From an uncultured Chryseolinea sp. (GTDB taxonomy: Bacteria > Bacteroidota > Bacteroidia > Cytophagales > Cyclobacteriaceae), in the NCBI GenBank assembly GCA_946478915.1, contig CAMLER010000350.1, positions 1 through 5,838 on the forward strand: a stretch of 5,838 bases of DNA. The letters are read 5' to 3'. The notes under the pieces were generated by a model. It saw nothing but the letters and a program-made list of their open reading frames with translations, was not told the DNA's origin and ran no database searches. The position numbers and the translations under genes are program-made. Shown here in pieces: positions 1 to 5,838 of the stretch (the stretch's first letter is position 1; each line of letters opens with the position of its first letter).

Positions 1-1347
1 GGAAATGCACCGGATCCCGAAATAAATTTCAAAAAGTTGACCGTGAAGGTGAGCGTTGATAACGCAATGCTTCAATTGCTGGATGGCACGCTCAATGTCA
101 AGGGTAGCTTCAATGAGAATTATGCACGCGAGCTTCTGGAACTTTATTCGATAGGTCGGGGGTTGGAAGCAAACCCACCGGCTACCTCAGGGGAAAGTGG
201 TGATTACGGAGTTTATCGTGAGTCAGATGTTCAAACAGCAGCGCGCATATTAACGGGGTGGTCGCATGATGAAGATTTTGCGAACATCGATCCCGAAACT
301 TTATTGCCGCGCGGAATAGTGAAGGGCAGTCCAACAAATGCGTCCGCGCATGACAACGATACGGCTAATCCAAAACAATTTAGCGACCGTTTCTCCAGCG
401 CATTATTTCCCGATAATACCATTGTACCGGATGCGCTACTGATGCCCGGCGGAAATCCCACCGAGGAGAGTTCGTTGGATGAAATTGCCAAGCTTATTGA
501 CCTCATTTACGAACAGCCTGAAACGGCCAGGAACATCTGCCGCAAGATCTACCGTTTTTACTTGTGGGCACCACATACTGCAGAGGAAGCTCTCGCCGTT
601 GAAGGAATTGTTGATCAAATGGTGGACCTGTTTATTTCACCCGCAAATAATTTTAAAATACAACCAGTCATTGAAAACCTGCTTCGAAGTCAACATTTTT
701 ATGAGGCTGCAGGTGGAGTTACTGACGACAGTTTTGGAGGACTGATAAAATCACCCATTGACCTGGTGATCGGCACGCTGCGCTTCTTCGACGTACAGCT
801 CCCGGACCTGACAACACAAACAGAACAATACTACGAAGCAACGGGAGAAATTCTTAGCAACATCGTGAACCAGGGAATGAACTTCTATAACCCCTACGAC
901 GTAGCGGGATATGAAGCCTACCACCAATATCCAGTCTACCACCGCTATTGGATAACGACTAATTCGCTTGCGAAAAGATATGACTTTGTTAGGCAACTGA
1001 TCGACTCCCAGGGTAACATGATGTTCAACGTAAACACGTATGAATATGTGCGCAATTATTTTGGAGCCGTCGCTGCAGATTCTGAGGCCTTACTGATTAC
1101 CCTTGCAACGTACCTGTTACCGCATAATGATGCATTGACATTTGATGATACAGCTGACGATACGTCCAGCTTGACGGCAGCGAGATTAACATATTTTAAA
1201 AATCGTTTTCTCACGGATGTGAGCATGAATCCTGAGCAATACTGGACGGACACGTGGAACCAGGGGACTGAAATCGGCGAATTACGCGAATGGCTTAATC
1301 GCCTCTTTGGAGCGCTCTTGCAATCACCCGAGTATCAACTATCGTAA
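1..1347 (+). CDS. DUF1800 family protein, 5'-truncated by the window
   Basis: The frame is open from base 1 to a TAA at 1345-1347, so these 448 codons are the C-terminal part of a longer protein. The TTG at 37 is an internal codon, not a start: the frame continues upstream of it without a stop. Family signatures seen, in residues counted from base 1: NENYARELLEL from about 38, YRESDV at 72-77 followed by LTGW at 84-87, a later AHDNDT..KQFS segment, RKIYRFYLW (bases about 541-567), a LLRSQHFYEA segment, and KSPIDLVIGTLR. This order is typical of DUF1800 (Pfam PF08811), a family with no established biochemical function that is often encoded beside DUF1501. The protein ends in LLQSPEYQLS, the usual family end, with no T9SS sorting domain. 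Its export signal, if any, is outside the window. The stop lies 11 bp before the DUF1501 start, so the two are probably one operon. Family call is confident; function is unknown. Confidence 0.93.
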   Translation, partial: GNAPDPEINFKKLTVKVSVDNAMLQLLDGTLNVKGSFNENYARELLELYSIGRGLEANPPATSGESGDYGVYRESDVQTAARILTGWSHDEDFANIDPETLLPRGIVKGSPTNASAHDNDTANPKQFSDRFSSALFPDNTIVPDALLMPGGNPTEESSLDEIAKLIDLIYEQPETARNICRKIYRFYLWAPHTAEEALAVEGIVDQMVDLFISPANNFKIQPVIENLLRSQHFYEAAGGVTDDSFGGLIKSPIDLVIGTLRFFDVQLPDLTTQTEQYYEATGEILSNIVNQGMNFYNPYDVAGYEAYHQYPVYHRYWITTNSLAKRYDFVRQLIDSQGNMMFNVNTYEYVRNYFGAVAADSEALLITLATYLLPHNDALTFDDTADDTSSLTAARLTYFKNRFLTDVSMNPEQYWTDTWNQGTEIGELREWLNRLFGALLQSPEYQLS

Positions 1348-1358
1348 CAGCCTGAAGT

Positions 1359-3107
1359 ATGAACAAATCGAGAAGAGATTTTCTTAAGAAGCTTCCATTG
1401 GCTATGAGTATACCTTTTACTCTTGGAGGCATATCCATGCGAGCCATGGGCCAAAATGTTCTTACGCGGATGGCAGCAGCAAGTCAAAACGATCGCGTAT
1501 TGATTATTCTTCAAATGCATGGAGGCAATGACGGATTGAATTGTTGCATACCGGTCGCAAAATACGACGAGTACTACAGTAAGCGCGCAAACATTGCAAT
1601 TCCCGCCAATAACAGCGTAAGAAAATATATTGAACTTGACAGCACGCTGGAGGAAAACTCTCGCATTGGTCTACACCCGGATATGCTGGCAATGAAAGCG
1701 ATGTACGATCAGGGACGCATGGCCGTCATTCAAGGTGTCTCCTATAAAAATAACAACGGATCTCATTTCCGCGGACGCGATATCACATTCATGGGCGGAT
1801 CGTATGATGACTACTTTCAATCAGGCTGGGTTGGACGTTACCTTCAAGGTGAATATGCGCCTTACCGGTACCCGGAAGAATTTTTAAATCCGTTGTTCCC
1901 TGAAAACGAAATGATAGATCCATTGGCCATCGAAATTGGTGGCGATGTTTCATTGATCTTTCACCAGGAAGGAAACATACCGACGTCATTTTCACTTTCC
2001 AGCAACGGACCTGATGACCTTACAGAACTTGAAGGATTTTTCGAAGATCAAGCGGTAGACCCGCGGGGAATTCCACCTGAGTATTTAAAAGACTCCTCGT
2101 ATTACAAAGAGCTCAAGTGGATATTGGATCTGGAAGACAAAACTGAAGACTACACGAAACGACTCCGTGACGTATTAAACAGTACTTCCGAATCCACCGT
2201 GGTCTACCCTTCTTCTTATCCTTTCAACGCTCCGAATGGGAGTAAAACAAACCGGCTCAAGGATCAACTCAAATTGATCGCACGTTTACTTGCGGGAGGG
2301 TGCAAAACAAAAGTCTTCCTTGTCAAGATTGGAGGGTTTGATACACATGCAGACCAGGTCGAGAAATACGATACTACGATGGGTAGTCATGCCGCACTTA
2401 TGTATCACGTATCCACGAGCATGAAAGCATTTCAGGAAGACCTGAGAGCCCGGGGACAGGAAGATCGTGCGCTCACCATCACAACATCAGAGTTTTCACG
2501 TCGCGTGGCCTCCAATGGAAGTTATGGAACTGATCATGGAACTGCCGGGCCAATGTTCATCTTCGGTAAGGGTGTCAAGCCCGGCGTTGTTGGCGATGCA
2601 TTTCTCACCAACCAGTCGGGAACAAACCTCGCCATGCAATATGACTACCGGGTAGTGTATGCAAATATACTTCGCGACTGGATGCTTGTGAACGATGATC
2701 AGTTGAATAAGATATTTCCGGATGGAAACTTCGAAGATGATGCAACGAAGGGATTGATGACAACTGGAACTTCGGATGGTACCGTTTTCCAGGAGCTTCC
2801 CGTGGCACAGCAGGTTATTCTGGGCAACGAAGGTTTTATTGGCGATCGGTTCTCGCTTGAAGATTGCTTCCCGAATCCTGCCAAAGAAAAAACAACCATA
2901 CACTTTAAGGTTAATAGTTCTTATCACGTGACGATTGATCTTTTTAATAATAGCGGGAAAAAAATCAGGGCAATGGTCGATGGCGTGTATGATCCGGGTG
3001 AACACATGGTCGAAGTTAACCTGGTTGATCTGCCGGCCGGAACATATGTATATCAGATGAGAACTGGTTTTTATAAAGAGGCAAAAAAGCTCGTCATACT
3101 GAAATAA
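1359..3107 (+). CDS. DUF1501 family exported protein with Tat signal and T9SS sorting domain
   Basis: This complete 582-residue protein starts at the ATG 11 bp after the DUF1800 stop; a twin-arginine motif right after that ATG (SRRDFLK, residues 4-10) supports the start. A hydrophobic stretch follows (about 12-27), with likely cleavage near residue 31. The mature core matches DUF1501 (PF07394): HGGNDGLN at 54-61, GGFDTHADQ at 325-333 (D328, H330), and TSEFSRR at 376-382 leading to TDHGTAGP at 391-398 (D392, H393). The Asp/His pairs resemble metal ligands of the alkaline phosphatase/sulfatase superfamily, to which I recall DUF1501 being assigned; a hydrolase-like metalloenzyme is an inference, and no substrate can be named. 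From about residue 503 (CFPNP) to the end (LPAGTYVYQM...KKLVILK) lies a type A T9SS sorting domain of about 80 residues, which predicts secretion or surface attachment. Two tandem TAA stops (3105-3110) end the gene. Expected partner: the upstream DUF1800 protein. Confidence 0.95.
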   Translation: MNKSRRDFLKKLPLAMSIPFTLGGISMRAMGQNVLTRMAAASQNDRVLIILQMHGGNDGLNCCIPVAKYDEYYSKRANIAIPANNSVRKYIELDSTLEENSRIGLHPDMLAMKAMYDQGRMAVIQGVSYKNNNGSHFRGRDITFMGGSYDDYFQSGWVGRYLQGEYAPYRYPEEFLNPLFPENEMIDPLAIEIGGDVSLIFHQEGNIPTSFSLSSNGPDDLTELEGFFEDQAVDPRGIPPEYLKDSSYYKELKWILDLEDKTEDYTKRLRDVLNSTSESTVVYPSSYPFNAPNGSKTNRLKDQLKLIARLLAGGCKTKVFLVKIGGFDTHADQVEKYDTTMGSHAALMYHVSTSMKAFQEDLRARGQEDRALTITTSEFSRRVASNGSYGTDHGTAGPMFIFGKGVKPGVVGDAFLTNQSGTNLAMQYDYRVVYANILRDWMLVNDDQLNKIFPDGNFEDDATKGLMTTGTSDGTVFQELPVAQQVILGNEGFIGDRFSLEDCFPNPAKEKTTIHFKVNSSYHVTIDLFNNSGKKIRAMVDGVYDPGEHMVEVNLVDLPAGTYVYQMRTGFYKEAKKLVILK

Positions 3108-3181
3108 TAAGTTTTATGGCCAAACAAAAAGAATAATGTCAAGGTGATATGCCGCAATAAAAGAACCAGATAAATTTTTTT

Positions 3182-3264
3182 GATTATGCATCCAATCTGT
3201 TTTTGGTCAATAAGATTATCGCATTTCTTAACGGGTTCTGTTCGTCCTTGCGACGTTGCGATAA
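3182..3264. repeat. Cluster of short direct and inverted repeats upstream of the barrel gene
   Basis: The 205-bp gap between the DUF1501 gene and the barrel gene contains no gene. Within it, GATTATGCAT (3182-3191) recurs 32 bp later as GATTATCGCAT (3214-3224), differing by one inserted C. TTATCGCA (3216-3223) has a perfect 8-bp inverted partner, TGCGATAA (3257-3264), and TTGCGA occurs twice in direct orientation (3249-3254 and 3257-3261 with its preceding T). The region probably contains the promoter of the barrel-lipoprotein pair, so these could be regulator binding sites, or the 8-bp pair could form a long-loop hairpin in the leader. I found no clear Bacteroidota promoter of the TTG / TAnnTTTG type. 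In DNA this AT-rich, chance repeats are possible. Confidence 0.3.
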
Positions 3265-3312
3265 AAAATTACACCTCATTGATAGTCATTCCATAATTAA
3301 CGAATTCATCAA

Positions 3313-4209
3313 ATGAAAAGACTTTCACTCCTTCTGCTCTGTAGTCTGCTGATACTCTCTGCTGAAGCTCAGGACAAGAAACGAAAGAAGCTACCTTCAC
3401 CGGCATTCAAGGAAAAGAAGGCTCGCGAAGATGCAAAGTTTTTAGAAAAGCAGTGGTGGTTAGGCCTAAAAGGAGGTGCGAACCTCACCAAGGTTAACAT
3501 AGAAAAAACCTATAGTGCAATCGCACCGACAAACTACGACTACAGCGACATTGCAAAACGATATACCAACTTTGATTTGGTAGGATCACAGATCACGCTG
3601 GAAGCGACTTTCTATTTTAAGGGGTTCTCTTTAAGTTTTCAGCCCACCTATCAACACGCTCGTTTTGTCTATAGCAACACCTATGAATGGAGCTCGGATA
3701 TCGAAGAATCAAATCATGTGGATTTGAATTTTGAGCAGGAACAGAAAGTCGATCATGCTATCCTTCCACTGGTTGTTAAATATGACATCACAGGAAATAA
3801 AATAAGGCCGTACGTCCAGATTGGTGTATATACTGCTATGCTAATCAATGCTAACAAATCGGTCTCCGTAACTGGAACCGATCATGCAGCAGGGGGCGCG
3901 AATGAATTCAAGGAAGAATCTATAATAATCGGTGCGAGAGATCTTTTTGCAAAAAATCACTGGGGAATTATGGGAGGTGCCGGCCTTAATTACAACCTGG
4001 GTAACAACGTCAGATTGAATATCGATGTTCTTTACCGTCACGGCATGAGTAACATAGTCTCTACGGACAATCGCTATGGAAGCGACAGGCTATCAGGCGT
4101 TGGTGATGTAATGGATGATCTCACGATGGATAACCTTTCCTTCTCAGCCGGCTGCTTGTTTCCTCTGCGCTTTTTATCCAGCGGTTTCAAAACTTTAGAT
4201 TTAAAATAG
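3313..4209 (+). CDS. Outer-membrane beta-barrel protein (PorT-like/OMP_b-brl_2 type)
   Basis: This 298-residue protein begins with a clear Sec signal peptide (basic MKR, leucine-rich core, SAEA just before Q20), so cleavage is likely after residue 19. Next comes a very charged segment, about residues 20-47, rich in Lys, Arg, Glu and Asp. From WWLGLKGGANLTKV onward the pattern is that of a small Bacteroidota barrel: alternating strands, a KGFSLSFQPTY strand, a NKIRPYVQIGVYTAML strand (the 'RPY' feature is typical), and a GIMGGAGLNYNLGNNVRLNIDVLYRHGMSNI hairpin near the C-terminus. This fits the PF13568-like porin/PorT family of uncharacterised barrels, usually 200-300 residues. The last residues (TLDLK) do not form the classical terminal-Phe signature, which is common in this phylum. 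Its stop is 3 bp before the lipoprotein start, so the two are surely co-transcribed. No specific transport or assembly role can be read from the sequence. Confidence 0.85.
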   Translation: MKRLSLLLLCSLLILSAEAQDKKRKKLPSPAFKEKKAREDAKFLEKQWWLGLKGGANLTKVNIEKTYSAIAPTNYDYSDIAKRYTNFDLVGSQITLEATFYFKGFSLSFQPTYQHARFVYSNTYEWSSDIEESNHVDLNFEQEQKVDHAILPLVVKYDITGNKIRPYVQIGVYTAMLINANKSVSVTGTDHAAGGANEFKEESIIIGARDLFAKNHWGIMGGAGLNYNLGNNVRLNIDVLYRHGMSNIVSTDNRYGSDRLSGVGDVMDDLTMDNLSFSAGCLFPLRFLSSGFKTLDLK

Positions 4210-4212
4210 GTT

Positions 4213-5412
4213 ATGAACAGAAAATTATTTCTTCCCATACTTGTGTTAACAGGATGTTTGTTTTCCTGCACTGAGGAATCCAACCCTGCCTTTGATACGG
4301 ATAACTTCACCTCAATTTTTGATAACAATAAATTTGATGCCTCGTACTTTCCGATCGATATACAGGAAACTCCTGATGGAGGTTACCTGGTCTTAGGGGG
4401 ACGGAAACTCGTAGACTCTAACTTTACCGGGATCTATTTATTGAAGGCCGATGAGTTTGGCAATTTTGTCAAAGAGATAGAAGTGGATGAAACCTCCGTG
4501 CATCCGATAGGAAAGCTGACCGCTATCCAGGGGAGATATTATTTCTTTTGTATGGATCCGGTCACACAAGTGGCGCAGATTGCAGATGTGGACGCCTCGC
4601 TTGAAGCGGTTAACGTTACTGCGGTACAGGGTGGTATCACCTATCCCGCTGCCGCATCCTATGTGGAGAATGGGTTTGCTTTGCTGAGCTATGACAATGG
4701 CAATAAGGAATCTGTTATTTCTCTTGTAAGTGTTTCAGGAGGTGTCCAGGCATCGAAGGGGTACAGTATCGGTACAGGTGAAGACATCGAGGAACCGATC
4801 ATCAATCATTACATTCGAACAGGAAGACAATATCCTTTTGAAGTAGGAAAAGTATCGAGCAGTCTCTACTTCTTCAACGGATTTTATAATTACACCTTTT
4901 CGCTGGTCTTCACAAATATCTCGTCGGATGATCCAGCAGGAGTAGTTCAAGGCCAGCACGATGACGGAGGGTTTAGTGCGGTGACACCACTGGGCGGAAA
5001 CAAATTTGCTTCGTCCCGATTTAACTATGGCGACAATTATATCTTACCTAACAAGGATTTGTCAGTCTCTGGCAATACATCCAGCACCGACCTCGGGGGA
5101 TACAGCTTACCTGAAATGGTAGAAAATGCGCGGGTAAAAATTCTTCGTACAACGATAGACAGCAAAGATGTTTTGATCTATGGCACGGATACTAAATCCA
5201 AACAGATAGGTCTTCTGTTCTATGAGGAAGCATCGGGTACGTTTCTTAGCAGTCAATATCTTGGATTCTCAAATCCTTTCGAGATCGCCAGCCTGATACA
5301 AACCAGTGATGGAGGACTTGCTGTTTGTGGCACTACATATTTAGCGGGACGCTTTCCAAGGATCTGCATCTTCAAACTTTCTAAGGACAAACTCGTGGAG
5401 AATGTGAATTGA
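4213..5412 (+). CDS. Predicted beta-propeller lipoprotein, probably outer-membrane or surface anchored
   Basis: This 399-residue protein has a type II signal peptide: MNRK, a hydrophobic core, then two candidate lipoboxes, LTGC (cysteine 15) and LFSC (cysteine 19). Cysteine 19 is favoured because it is followed by TEESNP, an acidic stretch like the lipoprotein export signal that sends Bacteroidota lipoproteins to the cell surface. The mature part shows the 'IQ-T-DGG-hhh-G' blade motif of propeller-type proteins twice: IQETPDGGYLVLGG (50-63), followed by YLLKADEFGNFVKEI, and LIQTSDGGLAVCG (361-373), followed by ICIFKLSKDKL. Weaker blade-like stretches lie between (YVENGFALLSYDNG; VTPLGGNKFASS). 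One blade at each end would suit a closed ring, but blade number is an inference. No catalytic motif is visible. The start lies 3 bp after the barrel gene's stop, which argues for translational coupling and a shared outer-membrane location. I do not recognise a named family. Confidence 0.85.
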   Translation: MNRKLFLPILVLTGCLFSCTEESNPAFDTDNFTSIFDNNKFDASYFPIDIQETPDGGYLVLGGRKLVDSNFTGIYLLKADEFGNFVKEIEVDETSVHPIGKLTAIQGRYYFFCMDPVTQVAQIADVDASLEAVNVTAVQGGITYPAAASYVENGFALLSYDNGNKESVISLVSVSGGVQASKGYSIGTGEDIEEPIINHYIRTGRQYPFEVGKVSSSLYFFNGFYNYTFSLVFTNISSDDPAGVVQGQHDDGGFSAVTPLGGNKFASSRFNYGDNYILPNKDLSVSGNTSSTDLGGYSLPEMVENARVKILRTTIDSKDVLIYGTDTKSKQIGLLFYEEASGTFLSSQYLGFSNPFEIASLIQTSDGGLAVCGTTYLAGRFPRICIFKLSKDKLVENVN

Positions 5413-5459
5413 TGCCGGTTTGCCAACAAGAAATTGCCGCCATTTATTTATCTGACTTT

Positions 5460-5498
5460 TTGAGGTAAACCTACCTTGGTAGCTTGCCTTTCCCTCAA
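5460..5498. other. Nested inverted repeat between the lipoprotein gene and murB
   Basis: TTGAGG (5460-5465) pairs with CCTCAA (5493-5498), and inside it CTACC (5471-5475) pairs with GGTAG (5478-5482), leaving a CUUG-type tip in RNA. An alternative fold pairs AGGU (5463-5466) and AA (5468-5469) with UU (5484-5485) and GCCU (5486-5489), extending the inner stem with one mismatch and one bulge. It starts 48 bp after the lipoprotein stop and ends 36 bp before the murB ATG. It could end the barrel-lipoprotein transcript or sit in the murB leader. No U-run follows on the + strand, so it is not a standard intrinsic terminator. The rest of the 122-bp gap shows no gene and no promoter I can defend. 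Confidence 0.4.
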
Positions 5499-5534
5499 TA
5501 CCTTCGCGTGACGAAACATTCACCAATATCTCTC

Positions 5535-5838
5535 ATGATCGTAAAACAAAACGTTGACCTTTTCCCTTATAACACGTTTGGGCTGCACTCGACTGCTAAA
5601 TTTTTTACAACTGTCGACTCCACTGAGGAATCCAAATCATTGTTCGCCTCCGACATTTTCAGAAAAGAAAAACATTTTATCCTTGGTGGCGGAAGCAATA
5701 TCCTCTTCACAAAAAATTTCGATGGGCTTGTAGTTAAAGTAGAGATCATGGGAAAGAACGTGATTGAAGAAAATGATTCAACAATCACCTTGCGAGTGGG
5801 GTCGGGTGAAAACTGGCACCAGTTTGTGATGTATTGTG
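5535..5838 (+). CDS. murB: UDP-N-acetylmuramate dehydrogenase (UDP-N-acetylenolpyruvoylglucosamine reductase), 3'-truncated
   Basis: The first 101 codons of murB are present; the window ends inside the gene. MurB is a cytoplasmic FAD enzyme that uses NADPH to reduce UDP-GlcNAc-enolpyruvate to UDP-MurNAc, the second committed step of peptidoglycan precursor synthesis. Diagnostic segments are NVDLFPYNTFGLHSTAKFF (residues 6-24), LGGGSNILF (50-58; the FAD pyrophosphate-binding loop), DGLVVKV (63-69) and VGSGENWHQFV (88-98). The last resembles the GAGENWH segment of E. coli MurB, so this is probably the longer type I form of about 340 residues, meaning under a third of it is visible. The catalytic Ser and Glu lie beyond the window. 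The ATG at 5535 is chosen because the family's N-terminal motif follows directly; no Shine-Dalgarno sequence precedes it, as is usual in Bacteroidota. A 122-bp gap with an inverted repeat separates it from the lipoprotein gene, so it may have its own promoter. Confidence 0.95.
   Translation, partial: MIVKQNVDLFPYNTFGLHSTAKFFTTVDSTEESKSLFASDIFRKEKHFILGGGSNILFTKNFDGLVVKVEIMGKNVIEENDSTITLRVGSGENWHQFVMYC

Noticed and set aside
37..39. TTG at 37 as the start of the DUF1800 gene
   Set aside because: The same frame is open back to base 1 and reads as plausible coding sequence, and most of a DUF1800 protein's N-terminal part would be missing, so the gene is cut by the window edge.
2496..3005. A 169-codon open frame on the - strand inside the DUF1501 gene
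   Set aside because: It lies wholly opposite a confident gene, including its conserved T9SS domain, and its translation shows no recognisable domain, so it is a shadow frame.
3111..3135. Intrinsic terminator after the DUF1501 gene, around the palindrome TGGCCA
   Set aside because: The palindrome leaves no loop and the flanking T and A runs pair poorly, so no stable stem forms.
3171..3182. TAAATTTTTTTG as a Bacteroidota -7 promoter box
   Set aside because: It does not fit TAnnTTTG without shifting the spacing, and no TTG box stands about 19-21 bp upstream.
5472..5479. TACCTTGG as a murB -7 promoter box
   Set aside because: It mismatches TAnnTTTG at one key position, has no TTG at suitable spacing, and falls within the inverted repeat that explains it better.
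5567..5788. A 73-codon open frame on the - strand opposite murB
   Set aside because: It is antisense to conserved MurB motifs and its translation shows no family features.

Overview
This window looks like a piece of a Bacteroidota chromosome, most likely from the order Cytophagales. The grounds are a C-terminal type IX secretion (T9SS) sorting domain, a lipoprotein with an acidic export-type signal after its cysteine, an outer-membrane beta-barrel of the kind common in this phylum, AT-rich intergenic DNA and no convincing Shine-Dalgarno sequences before the starts. The genus cannot be fixed from the sequence. All five genes lie on the + strand. I see no tRNA, rRNA, CRISPR array, transposase or prophage gene.

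Layout. (1) 1-1347 is the 3' part of a DUF1800 family gene whose start lies upstream of the window. (2) After an 11-bp gap, 1359-3107 is a complete DUF1501 gene with a textbook twin-arginine (Tat) signal, a putative metal-binding core resembling the alkaline phosphatase superfamily, and a T9SS sorting domain. The two form the widespread DUF1800-DUF1501 pair, whose biochemical role is unknown to me. (3) A 205-bp AT-rich gap (3108-3312) carries a small cluster of related direct and inverted repeats. (4) 3313-4209 (outer-membrane beta-barrel) and 4213-5412 (predicted beta-propeller lipoprotein) are 3 bp apart and almost certainly co-transcribed. (5) A 122-bp gap (5413-5534) holds a short nested inverted repeat. 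(6) 5535-5838 is the 5' part of murB, a cytoplasmic peptidoglycan precursor gene, cut by the window end.

How they fit together. Apart from murB, every gene encodes a cell-envelope or exported protein. The DUF1501 protein should leave the cytoplasm through Tat, probably already folded with metal, and then cross the outer membrane by T9SS. The barrel-lipoprotein couplet suggests an outer-membrane pair of unknown function. I see no sign that the DUF pair, the barrel pair and murB act in one pathway. The part most likely to hold undescribed biology is the DUF1800-DUF1501 pair and its two-step Tat plus T9SS export. Nothing here amounts to a demonstrably new system.
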